A stretch of 64,000 nt of DNA, taken from Pedobacter sp. W3I1 (GTDB lineage Bacteria > Bacteroidota > Bacteroidia > Sphingobacteriales > Sphingobacteriaceae). The translations under genes and the position numbers were made by a program. Within the stretch, counting starts at the first letter, position 1; every line of letters starts with the position of its first letter. Positions 62,419-64,000 of this stretch are shown one piece after another. The notes below the pieces were generated by a model. It had not been told where the DNA came from. It made no database searches and saw nothing but the letters and a program-made list of their open reading frames with translations. Location: contig NZ_JAUSXN010000001.1 of assembly GCF_030816015.1 (NCBI RefSeq), positions 4,216,001 through 4,280,000 on the forward strand, read 5' to 3'.

Positions 62419-63888
62419 ATGAAAAAACTAACTATATATATATGCTGTGCAATTGGATTGAGCATGGCTACTTCATGCAAGAAGTTTCTTGATGAAAAAC
62501 CGATCAGCGTATCTACCGACCTTAGCTTTTGGAAAAACGAGAGTGATGCGGATAAAGGCGTAGCGGGCGGGTATGCACTACTGAGAAAAACCTTGAACAA
62601 GGCAAACGGACTTGCCTTTTATGCCTATGGTGATTTGCCGACCGACGAATTCTCTGCGGCAAACACTTACCGTTTCGACAACATTTCCAGGATGGAGTGG
62701 GGAATAGCTGTTGCTGTTGCAGAAACAGGAGACCCAATGATGCAGATGAGAAGATACGACACCTTCTATTCAGCAATAGACCAGGCCAACCGCTGCATTA
62801 AATTTATCCCAACCATAGCCGACGAAAAATTTTCTGCTCCGACAACAAAGAACAACCTGTTGGGCGAGGCTTATTTTTTAAGGGCTTTCAATTATTTTTA
62901 TATGACCAGGATTTGGGGTGATATTCCATTGGTTACCGAATCTGCAGTAATTACCGAGGCGGTAGATATTCCGCGAACCAAAGCAGCCGATGTTTTGGCA
63001 CAATGTATAAAAGATGTAAATACGGCAATAAATCTGCTCAGCTGGGATTACCCCAATGCTGGAAATAGAGCAGTTAGAGCTAATAAAGGATCTGCTTATG
63101 CCCTATTGGCTCACATATATGCATGGCAGGGAGATTACCAGAATTGTAACAGTGCAACTGATAAAATCATTGATCAGAATTTTTATCAATATGTAAACAG
63201 AGATTCATATTTAAATATATACAAAGGTAAATCTACCGAAGGTATTTTTGAAATTGCACAAAGTGATGAAAACGAAGGCAATACGTTTGGCATTGGCTAC
63301 TATACTTTAAAAACGCCTTATTTAACCACCAATACAAACAATGCTATTTTCTCGATCAACACTGCAAACTTAACCAGTTTTTATAGCGATGCAGACGACA
63401 AACGGTTTAAAAACGGTTTTGCTTTAACCAATTCAACAGATCCGATATGTATTAAATACTCCAATATCACCTATGTTAACGGACAGAATGTAATTACACC
63501 AGTGGAGCATAACAATATCATTATTTTCAGATTAGCCGACATTAAACTCCTTAAAGCAGAAGCACTTGCGGCCTTGAACCAATTTGGCCCGGCCAGAACT
63601 GTGCTTAATGATGTGCGTGCCCAGGCCGGCTTAGGCAACTGGGACGGAACAGATGCCAATTTGTTTGAAGGTATAATAGATGAGCGCGGACGCGAACTTT
63701 TCCTCGAAGGACATCGCTTTTATGATTTGGTAAGATTAGCAAGAAAAACAGGGGTCGTAAAATTCGGAGATGAAAAAATGACCAAATCTGATTTCGAAGC
63801 CGGGAAATATTACTGGCCTATCGATCCTGCATTAATGATTACAAACAAAAAACTAACCCAAACTCCTTTCTGGAGTTCTAAGCTTTAA
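62419..63888 (+). CDS. SusD/RagB-family nutrient-binding lipoprotein
   Basis: 489 residues. Lipobox ending ATSC (Cys20), then KKFLDEKPISVSTDLSFWKNESD. TPR-like helices, LLGEAYFLRAFNYFYMTRIWGDIPLVT and the C-terminal IDERGRELFLEGHRFYDLVR motif are standard SusD. It pairs with the SusC gene 10 bp upstream. Confidence 0.96.
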   Translation: MKKLTIYICCAIGLSMATSCKKFLDEKPISVSTDLSFWKNESDADKGVAGGYALLRKTLNKANGLAFYAYGDLPTDEFSAANTYRFDNISRMEWGIAVAVAETGDPMMQMRRYDTFYSAIDQANRCIKFIPTIADEKFSAPTTKNNLLGEAYFLRAFNYFYMTRIWGDIPLVTESAVITEAVDIPRTKAADVLAQCIKDVNTAINLLSWDYPNAGNRAVRANKGSAYALLAHIYAWQGDYQNCNSATDKIIDQNFYQYVNRDSYLNIYKGKSTEGIFEIAQSDENEGNTFGIGYYTLKTPYLTTNTNNAIFSINTANLTSFYSDADDKRFKNGFALTNSTDPICIKYSNITYVNGQNVITPVEHNNIIIFRLADIKLLKAEALAALNQFGPARTVLNDVRAQAGLGNWDGTDANLFEGIIDERGRELFLEGHRFYDLVRLARKTGVVKFGDEKMTKSDFEAGKYYWPIDPALMITNKKLTQTPFWSSKL

Positions 63889-63893
63889 GAACC

Positions 63894-64000
63894 ATGAAAA
63901 ATAAACTATTATATTTTTTTATATGTTGCCTGGGGTTTACATATTTTACCAGCTGCAAAAAAAGCAGCTACCTCACTGATGGAGGCTTAAGTGAAAACAA
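63894..64000 (+). CDS. Start of a SusCD-associated lipoprotein (truncated by window)
   Basis: Opens 5 bp after the SusD stop with a lipoprotein signal (MKNKLLYFFICCLGFTYFTS, then C) followed by KKSSYLTDGGLSEN. That beginning resembles the FAS1-type lipoproteins that often follow SusD in Sphingobacteria. Only 35 codons are visible. Confidence 0.7.
   Translation, partial: MKNKLLYFFICCLGFTYFTSCKKSSYLTDGGLSEN

Noticed and set aside
1..64000. CRISPR arrays, tRNA or rRNA genes, prophage
   Set aside because: No regularly spaced repeats, cloverleaf-like sequences, rRNA segments or phage structural genes were seen on reading; short tRNAs could still be missed by eye.

Overview
The window looks like a chromosomal segment of a Bacteroidota bacterium of the Sphingobacteriaceae, most like Pedobacter. 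The reasons are two SusC/SusD polysaccharide utilization loci, Bacteroidota-type -7 boxes (TAnnTTTG), moderate-to-low GC, many lipoproteins with Bacteroidota-style lipoboxes, and families typical of that group. The genus is an inference. I saw no rRNA, tRNA or CRISPR array.

Layout. 1-13.5 kb (minus strand): a polysaccharide utilization locus with GH95, SusC (broken by a frameshift), SusD, a FAS1-like lipoprotein, GH31, GH88 and a PL6 lyase that runs off the left edge. Together they suggest growth on a uronic-acid-rich glycan carrying L-fucose or L-galactose. 13.8-24.5 kb: small accessory units, including a jelly-roll polysaccharide-lyase-like lipoprotein, two paired lipoproteins of unknown function, two TetR regulators with visible operators, an SDR/AraC pair, a lone receiver protein, an AlkB-type dioxygenase, and a membrane/dihaem-cytochrome operon.

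24.5-55 kb is the centre of the window: a set of stress-type genes interleaved with sigma-54 regulators. It contains a DUF/thioredoxin-reductase-like/UBP-zinc-finger operon, a frameshifted GAF-type sigma-54 activator, an IS3 element, a tight 13-gene operon (42967 down to 30841), a regulator operon (GAF-type sigma-54 activator, TPR histidine kinase, receiver-type sigma-54 activator), a second receiver-type activator, a Na+/H+ antiporter and a chloroperoxidase-like hydrolase. The 13-gene operon encodes an isochorismatase-like hydrolase, porin, M17 N-domain protein, amidohydrolase, DoxX, Dps, DUF1275, histidine kinase, ring-cleaving dioxygenase, GNAT, esterase, TMEM175 channel and D-2-hydroxyacid dehydrogenase.

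The best signal found is a shared promoter architecture. Six transcription units in this region carry a 16-bp palindrome-like site (consensus TNACGA-N4-TCGTTA, often with one degenerate half). Each site is followed at a nearly constant distance by a sigma-54-like -24/-12 element (TGG-N9-TTG). Centre-to-start distances are about 87 bp in five cases and about 98 bp, one helical turn more, in the sixth. A seventh, perfect copy lies before the regulator operon. This points to a single sigma-54 regulon for quinone/electrophile or envelope stress, with feedback through a histidine kinase inside the main operon.

55-56.5 kb is a degraded stretch with a short non-autonomous transposable element (22-bp terminal inverted repeats, 10-bp target duplication), dispersed hairpin repeats and a remnant of a DNA-ligase-D polymerase domain. 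56.5-64 kb begins a second polysaccharide utilization locus on the plus strand: GH127/DUF1680, intact SusC, SusD and the start of another lipoprotein.
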